From assembly GCF_025380365.1 (NCBI RefSeq), contig NZ_JAOCQF010000001.1:496001-560000 (forward strand): 64,000 bases of DNA. Reading direction: 5' to 3'. The translations under genes and the position numbers were made by a program. Below are positions 26,945 to 35,464 of this stretch, piece after piece. This stretch comes from Albidovulum sediminis. GTDB taxonomy: Bacteria > Pseudomonadota > Alphaproteobacteria > Rhodobacterales > Rhodobacteraceae. Below the pieces are notes generated by a model that was not told the DNA's origin, did no database searches, and was given only the letters and a program-made list of their open reading frames with translations. Numbering within the stretch: position 1 is the stretch's first letter; each line of letters begins with the position of its first letter.

Positions 26945-28189
26945 TCAGTCCGGCCGTTTCGTCGTCGGCGCGCCACCCTCGAACCAGTTGGGCCTTGAAT
27001 AGTCGCAGGGCGCCTCCTGCATCTGCAGGTGAAGGCCGGTCCCGGTGTAGGGATGGGCGCGGGCCAGATCCTCGTCGAACTCGATGCCGAGGCCGGGCGC
27101 GTCGGGGACGATGACATGGCCGTCCTCCCACCGGATCGAGTTCTTTATAAGCTTGAGGTGGAAGGCGCCGCCGGTCTCGATCGTCTCGACCATGAGGAGG
27201 TTGGGGATCGAGGCGCCAAGATGGATGTTGGCCGCCCATTCGACCGGCCCGGCGTAAAGGTGCGGCGCCATCTGGGCGGTGAAGACCTCGGCGATGGCGG
27301 CGATCTTCTTGCATTCCCAGATACCGCCTGCGCGGCCGAGTGCCGGTTGCAGGATGCGCGCGCCGCCGGTGCGGAGCACGGTGGCGAACTCGGCCTTGGT
27401 GGTGAAGCGTTCGCCGGTGGCGACGGGAATGCGCACCGCCTTCTGCACCTCGGCGAAGTCCAGGAGGTTGTCGGGCGGGATCGGTTCCTCGTACCAGAGC
27501 GGTCCGTAGGGTTCGATCGCCTGCGCAAGCCGCACCGCGCCCGCCACGTTGAACTGGCCATGCGTGCCGAAGAGAAGGTCGGCGCGGTCGCCCACCGCCT
27601 CGCGGATGCGCTTGCAGAAGAGGGCGGAGCGGCTGATGTCGGACTGGCTCGGATCGTGCCCGCCGCGGATCGTGTAGGGACCGGCGGGGTCGAACTTCAC
27701 CGCGGTGAAGCCCATGTCGACGAAGCGCGCCGCGGCCTCTGCGGTCATGTCGGCATTGACCCAGAACTCGCCCGATTCCTTGCCCGGTTCGGGGTAGAGA
27801 TAGGTGTAGGAGCGCAGGCGTTCGTTGATCTTGCCGCCGAGAAGCGCGTGGACGGGCCGCCCGCGCGCCTTGCCGAGGATGTCCCAGCAGGCGATCTCCA
27901 GTCCCGAGAAGGCGCCCATGACGGTCAGGTCCGGCCGCTGGGTGAAGCCCGAGGAATAGGCGCGGCGGAACATCAGCTCGATCATCTCGGGGCTTTCGCC
28001 CGCCATGTGACGGTTGAAGACGTCGGTGATCACCGCCTCCATCGCCTTCGGCCCGACCGAGGAGGCGTAGCATTCGCCGTAGCCCGTGATGCCGTCGTCG
28101 GTCGTCAGCTTGACGAAGATCCAGTAGCGCCCGCCCCAGCCGGGGGCAGGGGGGGCGACGGTGAAGATCTCGAGATCCTTGAGACGCAT
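26945..28189 (-). CDS. Mandelate racemase/muconate lactonizing-family sugar-acid dehydratase
   Basis: Enolase-superfamily enzyme of 414 residues that removes water from an aldonic or aldaric acid. Metal and catalytic motifs are in order: LLFGTHGQFN, WYEEPIPPDN, VATGERFTTKAEF, LQPALGRAGGI, MAPHLYAGPVEWA. These resemble galactonate dehydratase-like members with a histidine after the second metal ligand and a histidine in the APH motif. Convergent with the FAH gene (9 bases apart) and downstream of a zinc alcohol dehydrogenase. Likely supplies the 2-keto-3-deoxy acid that the SDR and FAH enzymes process. Confidence 0.87.
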   Translation of the reverse strand: MRLKDLEIFTVAPPAPGWGGRYWIFVKLTTDDGITGYGECYASSVGPKAMEAVITDVFNRHMAGESPEMIELMFRRAYSSGFTQRPDLTVMGAFSGLEIACWDILGKARGRPVHALLGGKINERLRSYTYLYPEPGKESGEFWVNADMTAEAAARFVDMGFTAVKFDPAGPYTIRGGHDPSQSDISRSALFCKRIREAVGDRADLLFGTHGQFNVAGAVRLAQAIEPYGPLWYEEPIPPDNLLDFAEVQKAVRIPVATGERFTTKAEFATVLRTGGARILQPALGRAGGIWECKKIAAIAEVFTAQMAPHLYAGPVEWAANIHLGASIPNLLMVETIETGGAFHLKLIKNSIRWEDGHVIVPDAPGLGIEFDEDLARAHPYTGTGLHLQMQEAPCDYSRPNWFEGGAPTTKRPD

Positions 28190-28213
28190 GGTTCCTCCGG
28201 TTCTGGCGGGGAG

Positions 28214-28276
28214 CGGGGGGCTTCGCGCCCCCCGGGACTGGGTTCCCCAGTCCCCCCCCCCCCGCGGGATATTTGG
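28214..28276. repeat. Double-hairpin intergenic element with GGATATTT tail (copy 1)
   Basis: Two adjacent hairpins: CGGGGGG (28214-28220) with CCCCCCG (28228-28234), and GGGACTGG (28234-28241) with CCAGTCCC (28247-28254). They are followed by a run of C and GCGGGATATTTGGG. A similar unit occurs after metK at 47035-47090, and elements ending in GGATATTT plus AAGAAGAAG are common between Rhodobacteraceae genes. It separates the alcohol dehydrogenase and dehydratase genes and may act as an mRNA end or stabiliser. Confidence 0.6.
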
Positions 28277-28288
28277 GAAAAGAAGAAG

Positions 28289-29368
28289 TCAGAAGATCAG
28301 GACATTGCGGCGGGCAGCTCCCGATCGGGTGTCGGCGATGGCGTCGTTGATCGCGTCGAGGGGCCAGCGGCCGGAGACGAGTTCGTCGAGCCGGAGGCGG
28401 CCCTGGCGGTAGAGATCGAGGATCCAGGGGATGTCGCGGGCAAGGACCGTGTCGCCCATGAAGGAGCCGGCGATGGCCTGGCCGGTGGCGGCGAGGACCA
28501 CCGGTTCCCAAGCCGATGTGGCGCCCGAATGCGGCATGCCGACCGCGACGAGGCGGCCACCGGGGGCGAGGTAGCGGGGGGCGGTGTCGTAGGCGGGGAT
28601 GGCGCCGACGGTGACGAGGACGGCGTCGGCGCCGCGGCCGGCGATCTTTCGGGCGGCGGACCAGGGCTTCGGGTCGGTGGCGAGGATCCCGTCGGTGGCG
28701 CCGAAATCGCGCGCGGCCGCGAGCTTGGCGGGGTTGGTGTCGACGGCGATGATGCGTGCCGCGCCGGCAAGCCGCGCGCCCTGGATCGCGTTCAGCCCGA
28801 CCCCGCCCGCGCCGATGACCACCGCGACCTCGCCCGGGCGGATGCGGGCGGTGTTGACCGCGGCGCCGAGTCCGGTGATGACTCCGCAGGAGAGGAGGGC
28901 CGCCGCCGCCATCGGGATGCCCTCGGGCAGGGGGGCGATCTGGCTTTCATGCACGACCGTGCGTTCGGCGAAGGCGCCGCAGTCGAGGCCCTGCACCACC
29001 GGCGATCCGTCGGCGCGGGTGAAGGGCGGCGGCGTCCGTGGCGGATCGGCGCAGAGGGTCGGCCGTCCCGAGGCGCAGCGCGCGCAGCGGCCGCAGGCGC
29101 GGATCAGCGTGACGAGGACCGCATCGCCCGGTGCTGCGCCGGTGACGCCCGGACCCACGGCGGTGACACGGCCCGCTGCCTCATGTCCGAAGACGGCCGG
29201 AAGGTCGCCGCCCCAGCCGCCGTCGATATAGGTGATGTCGGAGTGGCAGATCGCGCAGGCCTCGATCGACACCTCGACCTCGCCGGGGCCGGGCGCGCGC
29301 AGGGTCAGGGTCTCGACCCCGAGGGGCGCGCCGAAGGCATTGCAGACCGCCGCTTTCACCTGAGTCAT
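28289..29368 (-). CDS. Zinc-dependent alcohol dehydrogenase (class III-like)
   Basis: 359-residue medium-chain dehydrogenase. The catalytic zinc site is in CAICHSD and GHEAAG, the structural zinc cysteines are in CGRCARCASGRPTLC, and the cofactor loop is VIGAGGVGLNAIQ followed by an Asp (IIAVDTN) that favours NAD. The sequence resembles the S-(hydroxymethyl)glutathione/mycothiol-type subgroup, but no formaldehyde genes are near. The start at 29368 follows GGGGGAGC; an upstream in-frame start is inside the MFS gene. On the same strand as the sugar-acid dehydratase, so possibly part of the same pathway. Confidence 0.9.
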   Translation of the reverse strand: MTQVKAAVCNAFGAPLGVETLTLRAPGPGEVEVSIEACAICHSDITYIDGGWGGDLPAVFGHEAAGRVTAVGPGVTGAAPGDAVLVTLIRACGRCARCASGRPTLCADPPRTPPPFTRADGSPVVQGLDCGAFAERTVVHESQIAPLPEGIPMAAAALLSCGVITGLGAAVNTARIRPGEVAVVIGAGGVGLNAIQGARLAGAARIIAVDTNPAKLAAARDFGATDGILATDPKPWSAARKIAGRGADAVLVTVGAIPAYDTAPRYLAPGGRLVAVGMPHSGATSAWEPVVLAATGQAIAGSFMGDTVLARDIPWILDLYRQGRLRLDELVSGRWPLDAINDAIADTRSGAARRNVLIF

Positions 29369-29390
29369 GGCCGCTCCCCCCCGTTCCGCC

Positions 29391-30614
29391 TCAAGTCTGG
29401 CGGGTGGGCAGGGCGGCCGCGCGCGCGGGCGCGACAAGGATCAGGACGCAAACGACCATGATCGCGGCCGAGAGCATGAACGGGGCGCCGGGCCAGTGAT
29501 GGGGGGCGCCGGCGCGGGTGAAATGGGCGAAGATCCAGGTCATCAGGAGCGGCGAGGCGGTGGAGGCCACCGCCGAGACCGAGGCGATCACGCCCTGCAG
29601 CTCTCCCTGCTGGTCCTCGGGGGTGAGGTTGGTCATGCGGCCCTGCATCGCCGGGCCCGCGACATCGCCGAGTGCCGCGACGGGGGTGAAGGCGATGGCC
29701 CAGAAGCCCGAGGTGACGAGGCCGTAGAAGCCGAAGGTCAGCACATGCATGGCCGATCCGTAGACGGCCGTCCGCTCCTCTCCCCAGATGCGGGTGGCGG
29801 GGCCGACGCCGAGGCCCTGGACCAGCGCCATGAAGATGCCGAAGAAGGCGAGCGAGAGGCCGTTCCACCAGCCGTCCCAGCCGAACTGCGCGGCGCCGAA
29901 GTAGGACCAGACCGCCGGGTAGGCGGTGAAGCAGACGGTGTAGAGGAACATGACCACCAGGTAGCGGCGCAGTCCCGGCAGGTGGCCGATGGCGCGGAAC
30001 GAGGCGAAGGGATTGGCGCGGGCGATGCTGATCGCGCGGCGGCGGTTTTCGGGCAGGCTTTCGGGCAGGATGAAGTACCCGAAAACGAAGTTCGCGGCGG
30101 CAATCGCGGCGGCGGCGTAGAAGGGCGCGCGCACGTCGAGGACCGAGGCCGCGCCGCCGATCAGCGGGCCGAGGACGAAGCCCACGCCGAAGGCCGCGCC
30201 GATCAGGCCGAAGTTGCGGGCGCGCGCCTCGGGGCCGGAGACGTCGGCCACGTAGGCGCCCGCGGTCGCATAGGTGGCTGCGGTCGCGCCTGCGACGACG
30301 CGCGCGGCCAGCAGCAGCCAGACCGACTGCGCCAGCGCCATCACCAGGTAGTCGAGCGCCATGGTGGCAAGTGCGGCCAGCATCACCGGCCGGCGGCCGA
30401 AGCGGTCCGAAAGGTTGCCGACGACCGGGCCGCAAAGGAACTGCATCGCCGCGAAGGCGGTGGCGAGAACTCCGCCCCACAGCGCCGCATCGGCAAGCGA
30501 GGCGCCGGTCACGTCGCGCATGAGGTCGGGCATCACCGGAAAGATGATGCCGATGCCGATGGAATCGATGGCGACGGTCGCCAGGATGAAGATGAGGGCA
30601 AGGCGGTTCTGCAT
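29391..30614 (-). CDS. TetA-like MFS transporter
   Basis: 407 residues with 12 hydrophobic helices and the major facilitator signature between helices 2 and 3 (GNLSDRFGRRPVML). The N-terminus (LALIFILATVAIDSIGIGIIFPVMPDLMRD) is that of the TCR/Tet family of proton-driven exporters. Tetracycline resistance is not implied; the substrate is unknown. It precedes the alcohol dehydrogenase on the same strand by 22 bases. Confidence 0.9.
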   Translation of the reverse strand: MQNRLALIFILATVAIDSIGIGIIFPVMPDLMRDVTGASLADAALWGGVLATAFAAMQFLCGPVVGNLSDRFGRRPVMLAALATMALDYLVMALAQSVWLLLAARVVAGATAATYATAGAYVADVSGPEARARNFGLIGAAFGVGFVLGPLIGGAASVLDVRAPFYAAAAIAAANFVFGYFILPESLPENRRRAISIARANPFASFRAIGHLPGLRRYLVVMFLYTVCFTAYPAVWSYFGAAQFGWDGWWNGLSLAFFGIFMALVQGLGVGPATRIWGEERTAVYGSAMHVLTFGFYGLVTSGFWAIAFTPVAALGDVAGPAMQGRMTNLTPEDQQGELQGVIASVSAVASTASPLLMTWIFAHFTRAGAPHHWPGAPFMLSAAIMVVCVLILVAPARAAALPTRQT

Positions 30615-30656
30615 GGGGGTCCCGGCCCGCGGAAATGCTCGCCGGGCGGGGCCACG

Positions 30657-31412
30657 CTAGCGAAGGCCGGGCGCGGAGGGAAGGGGGGCCGTGCCGGCGA
30701 TGTCCGAGAGCATCCGTGCCAGGCGCGCGGGCGCGGTCAGGAAGGGGGAATGGCCGCAGGGCAGGCGGCTGACGGCGGGGCCGAAGGGGCGCGCCATTTC
30801 GGCCTGGTACTCGGGGGGGATGGTGTGGTCGTCCTTGCACAGGATGTAATGGCGCGGCTGCGGCGGGGTCTCGGTTCCGGCGGGCAGCGGGGTTGCCTGC
30901 GGGGCGATCGGCTCGGGGCAGAGGCGGGGCAGGGCGTCTGCGACCGCGCCTTCGGGGCAGTCGTGGTAGAAGGTGCGCCGGGCGCCCGCGGGATCGGCGG
31001 AATAGGTCACCCCGCCCGAATCGGCGCGGACCACGCCGGCAAGCGGCTGGCGCGGCCCGGCGCGGCGCAGGTCGATCATCGACCGGCCGGGGACGGGGAC
31101 ATAGGCGCAGAGGTAGATCACCTGCCCGATGCGGCCGGGCGCAAGGGCTGCGGCCAGCGTGGCCGGATAGCCGCCGGCGGAATGGGCGACGAGAACGGCC
31201 GGACCGTCATGGAAACAGGGGTCGTCGGTGGCGGCGAGGATCGCGTCGGCGTAGCCCTGAAGCGTGGCCACCGCCGCGGGCGTCGGGTCGCTGCCGTGGG
31301 CGGGCAGGTCGATGGCGCGGGCGGCATGGCCAAGGCGCGCCAGCGCCTCGGCGGTCGCCCGCCAGCACCAGGCGCCGTGGCAGGAGCCGTGGATCAGCAG
31401 GAAGCGTGCCAT
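30657..31412 (-). CDS. Alpha/beta hydrolase (esterase, hydroxynitrile lyase-like fold)
   Basis: 251 residues. The oxyanion region is LIHGSCHGAWCW, the nucleophile elbow AHSAGG (Ser), the catalytic His in CGHSPFLT, and a late Asp in KDDHTIPP. The short compact form matches the hydroxynitrile lyase/methylketone synthase-like esterases. It begins 9 bases after the preceding hydrolase gene, so it extends the four-gene catabolic operon upstream of it. Substrate unknown. Confidence 0.85.
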   Translation of the reverse strand: MARFLLIHGSCHGAWCWRATAEALARLGHAARAIDLPAHGSDPTPAAVATLQGYADAILAATDDPCFHDGPAVLVAHSAGGYPATLAAALAPGRIGQVIYLCAYVPVPGRSMIDLRRAGPRQPLAGVVRADSGGVTYSADPAGARRTFYHDCPEGAVADALPRLCPEPIAPQATPLPAGTETPPQPRHYILCKDDHTIPPEYQAEMARPFGPAVSRLPCGHSPFLTAPARLARMLSDIAGTAPLPSAPGLR

Positions 31413-31421
31413 GCCCGACCC

Positions 31422-32210
31422 TCAGACATGGCCGATCCCGCGCAGGAAACCGGCGAGGACCGCGGCAAAGTCCTCGGGCGCCTCGACCGGGGGCAGGTGG
31501 CCCGCGCCGCGGATCAGGTGGAAGCGGCTGCCGCGCACCAGGTCGGCGGTCTCGCGCACGAGGTCGGGCGGCGTCGATCCGTCCTCGGACCCGGCGAGGA
31601 CGAGTGTGGGGAGCGTCAGCCCAGAGGTGGGGGTGAGGAAGTCCGCCCCCGCGATGGCGGCCGAACAGCCGGCGTAGCCGTCGGCCGGCGTGCGCACCAG
31701 CATCGCGCGCCAGCCCTTCAGCTCCGCGGTTTCACGAAACCGGCGCGAGAACCAGCGCTGCATGACCGCGTCGGCGATACCCTCGATCCCCTCGGCTCGG
31801 ACCGCCGCGATGCGGTCGGCCCAGATCTGCGGCGTCCCGATCTTGGCGGCGGTGTTCGACAGGACCATGGCGCGCACGAGGTCCAGCCGCTTGACCGCCA
31901 GCCCCTGCGCGATCAGCCCGCCCATCGACAGGCCGACGAAGGCGCAGTCGCGGATGTCCAGTGCCTCCAGCAGGCGTTCCGCGTCGCGGATGAGCGCGCC
32001 CATCGCGTAGGGCCCGGCGGGGCAGGCCGAAAGGCCGTGGCCGCGGGTGTCATAGCGGATCAGCCGGAGGCCCGCGGGCATCAGGGGCACGATCTTGTCC
32101 CACATCCTGAGGTCGCTGCCGAGCGCGTGGGAGAAGACCACCGGCGCTCCGGCGAGGTCGCCATCCTCGCGCCAGTGGATATGGGTGTCGCCGAGGTCGA
32201 GGATGTTCAT
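31422..32210 (-). CDS. 3-oxoadipate enol-lactonase-like hydrolase
   Basis: 262-residue alpha/beta hydrolase: oxyanion motif HALGSDLRMWD, nucleophile Ser in GLSMGGLI, catalytic Asp in LAGSEDGSTP and His in IRGAGHLPP. The overall pattern (DTRGHGLSACPAGPY; NTAAKIGTPQIWADRI) closely resembles PcaD, which hydrolyses 3-oxoadipate enol-lactone in the beta-ketoadipate pathway. No other pca genes are here, so the true substrate may differ. The start overlaps the dehydratase stop (ATGA). Confidence 0.82.
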   Translation of the reverse strand: MNILDLGDTHIHWREDGDLAGAPVVFSHALGSDLRMWDKIVPLMPAGLRLIRYDTRGHGLSACPAGPYAMGALIRDAERLLEALDIRDCAFVGLSMGGLIAQGLAVKRLDLVRAMVLSNTAAKIGTPQIWADRIAAVRAEGIEGIADAVMQRWFSRRFRETAELKGWRAMLVRTPADGYAGCSAAIAGADFLTPTSGLTLPTLVLAGSEDGSTPPDLVRETADLVRGSRFHLIRGAGHLPPVEAPEDFAAVLAGFLRGIGHV

Positions 32211-33184
32211 GCGTCCCCCAGCATCGACAGGGCGCGAGAGAAGACGGCCGGATCGACGTTGCCGCCCGAACAGACGGCGATCACCGTATCGCCCTCGATG
32301 TCGTCGGAGTGGTAAAGGGCCGCCGCCAGCGCCACCGCGCCGCCCGGCTCCACCACGATGCGCAGATGGGCGAAGGCCATCGCCATGGCGCGCAGCGCCT
32401 CCTCCTCGGTCACGACAAGGCCGGGGCCGGCGAGACCGGCGAGGATCGGGAAGGTCAACTTGCCCGGCTCCGGCGTCACGATCGCATCGCAGAGCGAGCC
32501 GGACAGGCGGGTGTTGCGCAGGATCCGGCCCGCGGCGAGCGAGCGGGCGGTGTCGTCGAACCCCTCGGGCTCGGCGGTGCGCAGGCGAAAGCCCGGCGCC
32601 TCGGCCTCGAGCGCGAGCGCGATTCCGGCGGACAGGCCGCCGCCGCCGCAGGGCACCGCGACCTCGGCCCGCGTCACGCCAAGTGCCGCCGCCTGCCGCG
32701 CGATCTCGAGCCCGGTGGTCCCCTGTCCCGCGATCACCAGCGGGTCGTCGAAAGGCCGGATCAGCGTCAGGCCGCGCGCCGCGGCGATGGCGGTGCCGAT
32801 GGCGTCGCGATCCTCGGTCGCGCGCTCGTAAAGCACGACCTCGGCGCCCAGGGCGCGGGTGTTGGCGATCTTCACCGCCGGCGCGTCCGAAGGCATGACG
32901 ATGACGGCGGGCGCGCCATGCGCCGCGGCCGCGCGGGCAACGCCCTGCGCGTGGTTGCCCGAGGAATAGGCGATGACGCCGCGCCGGCGATCCGCCTCGG
33001 GCAGGGCGGAAACGGCCGACCAGCCGCCGCGCGCCTTGAACGACCCGGTGTGCTGAAGGCATTCGGCCTTCACCAGCACCCGCCGCCCGGCGATGGCGTC
33101 CAGCGCGGGGGAGGTCAGCAGCGGCGTTTCCCGCACTGCGCCCCTGAGGCGCGCCTCGGCCGCACGGATCATGTCGATGTTCAT
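32207..33184 (-). CDS. Threonine/serine dehydratase-like PLP enzyme
   Basis: Fold-type II PLP enzyme of 325 residues. The PLP lysine is in HTGSFKARGG, the phosphate-binding glycine loop is CGGGGLSAG and the C-terminal Ser/Thr region is VCSGGN. This size without a C-terminal ACT domain fits catabolic threonine dehydratase, serine racemase or hydroxyaspartate dehydratase types. It sits between two alpha/beta hydrolases with 4-base ATGA overlaps on both sides, so its substrate may be a beta-hydroxy amino acid produced by this operon rather than threonine. Confidence 0.87.
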   Translation of the reverse strand: MNIDMIRAAEARLRGAVRETPLLTSPALDAIAGRRVLVKAECLQHTGSFKARGGWSAVSALPEADRRRGVIAYSSGNHAQGVARAAAAHGAPAVIVMPSDAPAVKIANTRALGAEVVLYERATEDRDAIGTAIAAARGLTLIRPFDDPLVIAGQGTTGLEIARQAAALGVTRAEVAVPCGGGGLSAGIALALEAEAPGFRLRTAEPEGFDDTARSLAAGRILRNTRLSGSLCDAIVTPEPGKLTFPILAGLAGPGLVVTEEEALRAMAMAFAHLRIVVEPGGAVALAAALYHSDDIEGDTVIAVCSGGNVDPAVFSRALSMLGDA

Positions 33185-34008
33185 CGGATGCGCTCCAGCC
33201 AGGCCCGGATCGCCTCCAGGCTTTCGGGTTCGTCGAGGAACGGGACATGGGCGCGGCCGGGCACCTCGGCGAATATCATGTCGGGCCGACGGCGCCGCAT
33301 GTCGGCAGCCGTATCTGGGGTCAGCAGGTCGGAGTTCGCGCCCCGGACCAGCGCCAGCGGCAGGCCCGCGCAGGCGTCGAAGAGCGGCCAGAGATCGGCC
33401 ACCGGCGCGCGGTAGCCGGCCAGGAAGCTCTCGCGCAGCGCGGGGTCGTAGCGGATCGTCAGCCCGGCCGGCGTCTCCTCGTAAAGCTGGCGGGCGAAGT
33501 CGGTCCAGCGTTCGGGCGGGACGCCCTCGAACCCCGGCATGGTGCGGGGCAGCTTCGCCACCAGGTCGGCGATGGTGCGCGCCGCCGGGTTGCGCCCGAC
33601 ATAGTCGCAGATGCGGTCCAGCCCCGCGCGCTCGATCACCGGGCCGATGTCGTTCAGGCAAAGGCCCGCCAGCCGGTCCCTCGCGGTCGCGGCCAGCGCC
33701 ATGCCGATCAACCCCCCGCGCGAGGTGCCGAGGATCGCCGCCCGGCCGATCCCCAGGTGGTTGAGAAGCTCCAGTGCATCCTGCGCCTCGCGCGGGATGG
33801 TGTAGCTTTCCGCCCCCGTCCAGTCCGACGCGCCGCGGCCACGGTAATCCGCCCGGATCAGGCGGACGCCGGGGAGGTACGGCGCCAGGAAGTCGAAATC
33901 GGTCGAGGACCGGGTGAGGCCCGCAAGGCAGAGGACGGGCGTGCCCGAGCCCTCGTCCCGGTAGGCGAGGCGGGCGCCGTCCGAGGCGGTGAAATGCCGA
34001 AGCGTCAT
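33181..34008 (-). CDS. Alpha/beta hydrolase
   Basis: 275 residues with oxyanion motif LAGLTRSSTDFDFL, nucleophile Ser in GTSRGGLIGM, and catalytic His in PGRAHVPFLDEPE. The fold matches C-C or ester hydrolases related to haloacetate dehalogenase and PcaD. Translationally coupled (ATGA) to the HAD dehalogenase gene upstream and to the dehydratase gene downstream. Substrate unknown. Confidence 0.87.
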   Translation of the reverse strand: MTLRHFTASDGARLAYRDEGSGTPVLCLAGLTRSSTDFDFLAPYLPGVRLIRADYRGRGASDWTGAESYTIPREAQDALELLNHLGIGRAAILGTSRGGLIGMALAATARDRLAGLCLNDIGPVIERAGLDRICDYVGRNPAARTIADLVAKLPRTMPGFEGVPPERWTDFARQLYEETPAGLTIRYDPALRESFLAGYRAPVADLWPLFDACAGLPLALVRGANSDLLTPDTAADMRRRRPDMIFAEVPGRAHVPFLDEPESLEAIRAWLERIR

Positions 34009-34688
34009 GCGCGGGCGAGGTCCGGGATCGAGGTCAGATCGGCCAGCACGTGGTGCGGCCGTCCGGGCAGCCGGTCCATCGGCTGGCCTGCGCGGTTCAC
34101 CCAGGCCACGCGGAAGCCGTAGGCCGAAGCTGCCGCCGCGTCCCATCCGTTCGAGGAGACGAAGAGCACCTCGTCCGCGGAACAGCCGAAGCGGTCGGTG
34201 ACCAGACGGTAGACCGCCGGCGCGGGCTTGAAGACGCCCACGCTTTCGACCGACAGCATGTCGTCGAGCAATGCGCCAATGCCCGCCGAGGAGACCGCGC
34301 CGCGGAGCATGTCGGGCGAGCCGTTCGACAGGATCGCGGTGGCAAACCCCTCCGCCTTCAGCCGCGCGAGCATCGCCGGCACCTCCGGATAGGCCGGCAG
34401 TTCCCAGTAAAGCGCCAAGAGCCGCTCCCGCGTTTCGAGGTCGGTCAGCCCCGAGGCCTCGAGCGCCCAGTCAAGCCCGTCCTGCGTGACCTGCCAGAAG
34501 GGGATATGGGCGCCCATGACCGCGCGCAGCCAGCTGTATTCCAACTGCTTGCGCCGCCAGTCGTCGGCCAGCCGCGGCCAGGCGGCGGCCAGCGCCCCTC
34601 GCCCCGGTTCGGCGGCGGCGAGCCGTGCAGCGGCCGCCACGTCGAAAAGCGTTCCATAGGCGTCGAAGATGCAGACCTTGATCGGCAT
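34005..34688 (-). CDS. Haloacid dehalogenase type II
   Basis: 227 residues from ATG 34688. Motif I DAYGTLFD (nucleophile Asp), the conserved Arg region and LSNGSPDM (motif II), KPAPAVY (motif III Lys) and SSNGWDAAAASAYGFRVAWVNR near the end are the hallmarks of L-2-haloacid dehalogenases, which turn L-2-halo acids into D-2-hydroxy acids. Some members act on other substrates. First gene of a tightly packed minus-strand operon of five hydrolytic genes. Confidence 0.9.
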   Translation of the reverse strand: MPIKVCIFDAYGTLFDVAAAARLAAAEPGRGALAAAWPRLADDWRRKQLEYSWLRAVMGAHIPFWQVTQDGLDWALEASGLTDLETRERLLALYWELPAYPEVPAMLARLKAEGFATAILSNGSPDMLRGAVSSAGIGALLDDMLSVESVGVFKPAPAVYRLVTDRFGCSADEVLFVSSNGWDAAAASAYGFRVAWVNRAGQPMDRLPGRPHHVLADLTSIPDLARA

Positions 34689-34861
34689 GGTGTCCTCCCT
34701 CGGGCGGCAGACTGACGGCGCCGCCGGGCAGGTGCAAGGGCGGAATCGCCCCGCGCGCAGCCTCGTGATCGCGCCGGCGGGCAGGATGGACGGGGCCACT
34801 GGCCCCAGCGCCGGTTCCGTGCTGAAACAACCTGGCAGGCAGAAGCGAAACGGAGGCCGCG

Positions 34862-35464
34862 ATGACCAGCCCGTTCGAGCGTCTGAAGGCGCTGCTGAGG
34901 GAATCCCGCGCAGAGATCGACCGCGATCTGGCCGAGGGGCGCGCGCGTCTGCGCTACCGGATGGAGCGGGGCCGCGCGGTCTTCGACACTGAGATCCGCG
35001 ACGCGCACCGCGCCATCCGCGAACGGCTGCCAGGCTACATCCTGCATGCCCGACCGCGCGTGGTCCTGACCGCGCCTGTCATCTACGGGCTGATCGTCCC
35101 CTTCGCAGCCCTCGACCTCTGCGTCGCGGTCTATCAGGCGATCTGCTTTCCCGTCTATGGCATCGCCAGGGTGCGGCGCGGCGACCACATCATCATCGAC
35201 CGCCACCGGCTGGCCTATCTGAACGGCCTGCAGAAGCTGAACTGCCTTTACTGCGGCTATGTCAACGGGGTGATCTCGCTGGTGCGCGAGGTGGCGGCGC
35301 GAACCGAGCAATACTGGTGCCCGATCCGCCATGCCGTGAACCCAGCCGACCCGCATGACCGCTACGGGGACTTCACCGACTACGGCGACGCCGAGGCGTT
35401 TCAGTCGCGAAACAAGGCGTTGCGCGAGGATCTTCACCCCGATCGCGACGCGCGCGAGCGCTGA
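34862..35464 (+). CDS. Conserved protein of unknown function with Cys motif and membrane helices
   Basis: 200 residues, function not recognised. A charged helical N-terminus (about 1-55) is followed by hydrophobic segments at about 68-90 (VVLTAPVIYGLIVPFAALDL), then a cysteine motif NCLYCGYVNG at about 125-134 and YWCPIRHA at about 150-157, which could bind metal. The last residues are hydrophilic. A clear start with GGAGG upstream and codon use like its neighbours suggest a real gene. It ends one base before the convergent fabI stop. Confidence 0.75.
   Translation: MTSPFERLKALLRESRAEIDRDLAEGRARLRYRMERGRAVFDTEIRDAHRAIRERLPGYILHARPRVVLTAPVIYGLIVPFAALDLCVAVYQAICFPVYGIARVRRGDHIIIDRHRLAYLNGLQKLNCLYCGYVNGVISLVREVAARTEQYWCPIRHAVNPADPHDRYGDFTDYGDAEAFQSRNKALREDLHPDRDARER

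Noticed and set aside
29391-30614. Tetracycline resistance determinant
   Set aside because: Family resemblance only; no tetR neighbour or mobile-element context, and the family has many substrates.
31422-32210. Complete beta-ketoadipate (pca) pathway
   Set aside because: Only a PcaD-like hydrolase is present; no protocatechuate or carboxymuconate genes are nearby.
29367-32315. 982-codon open frame antisense to the MFS, esterase and PcaD-like genes
   Set aside because: Composition is low-complexity Gly/Arg/His and it covers four genes with clear catalytic motifs on the other strand.
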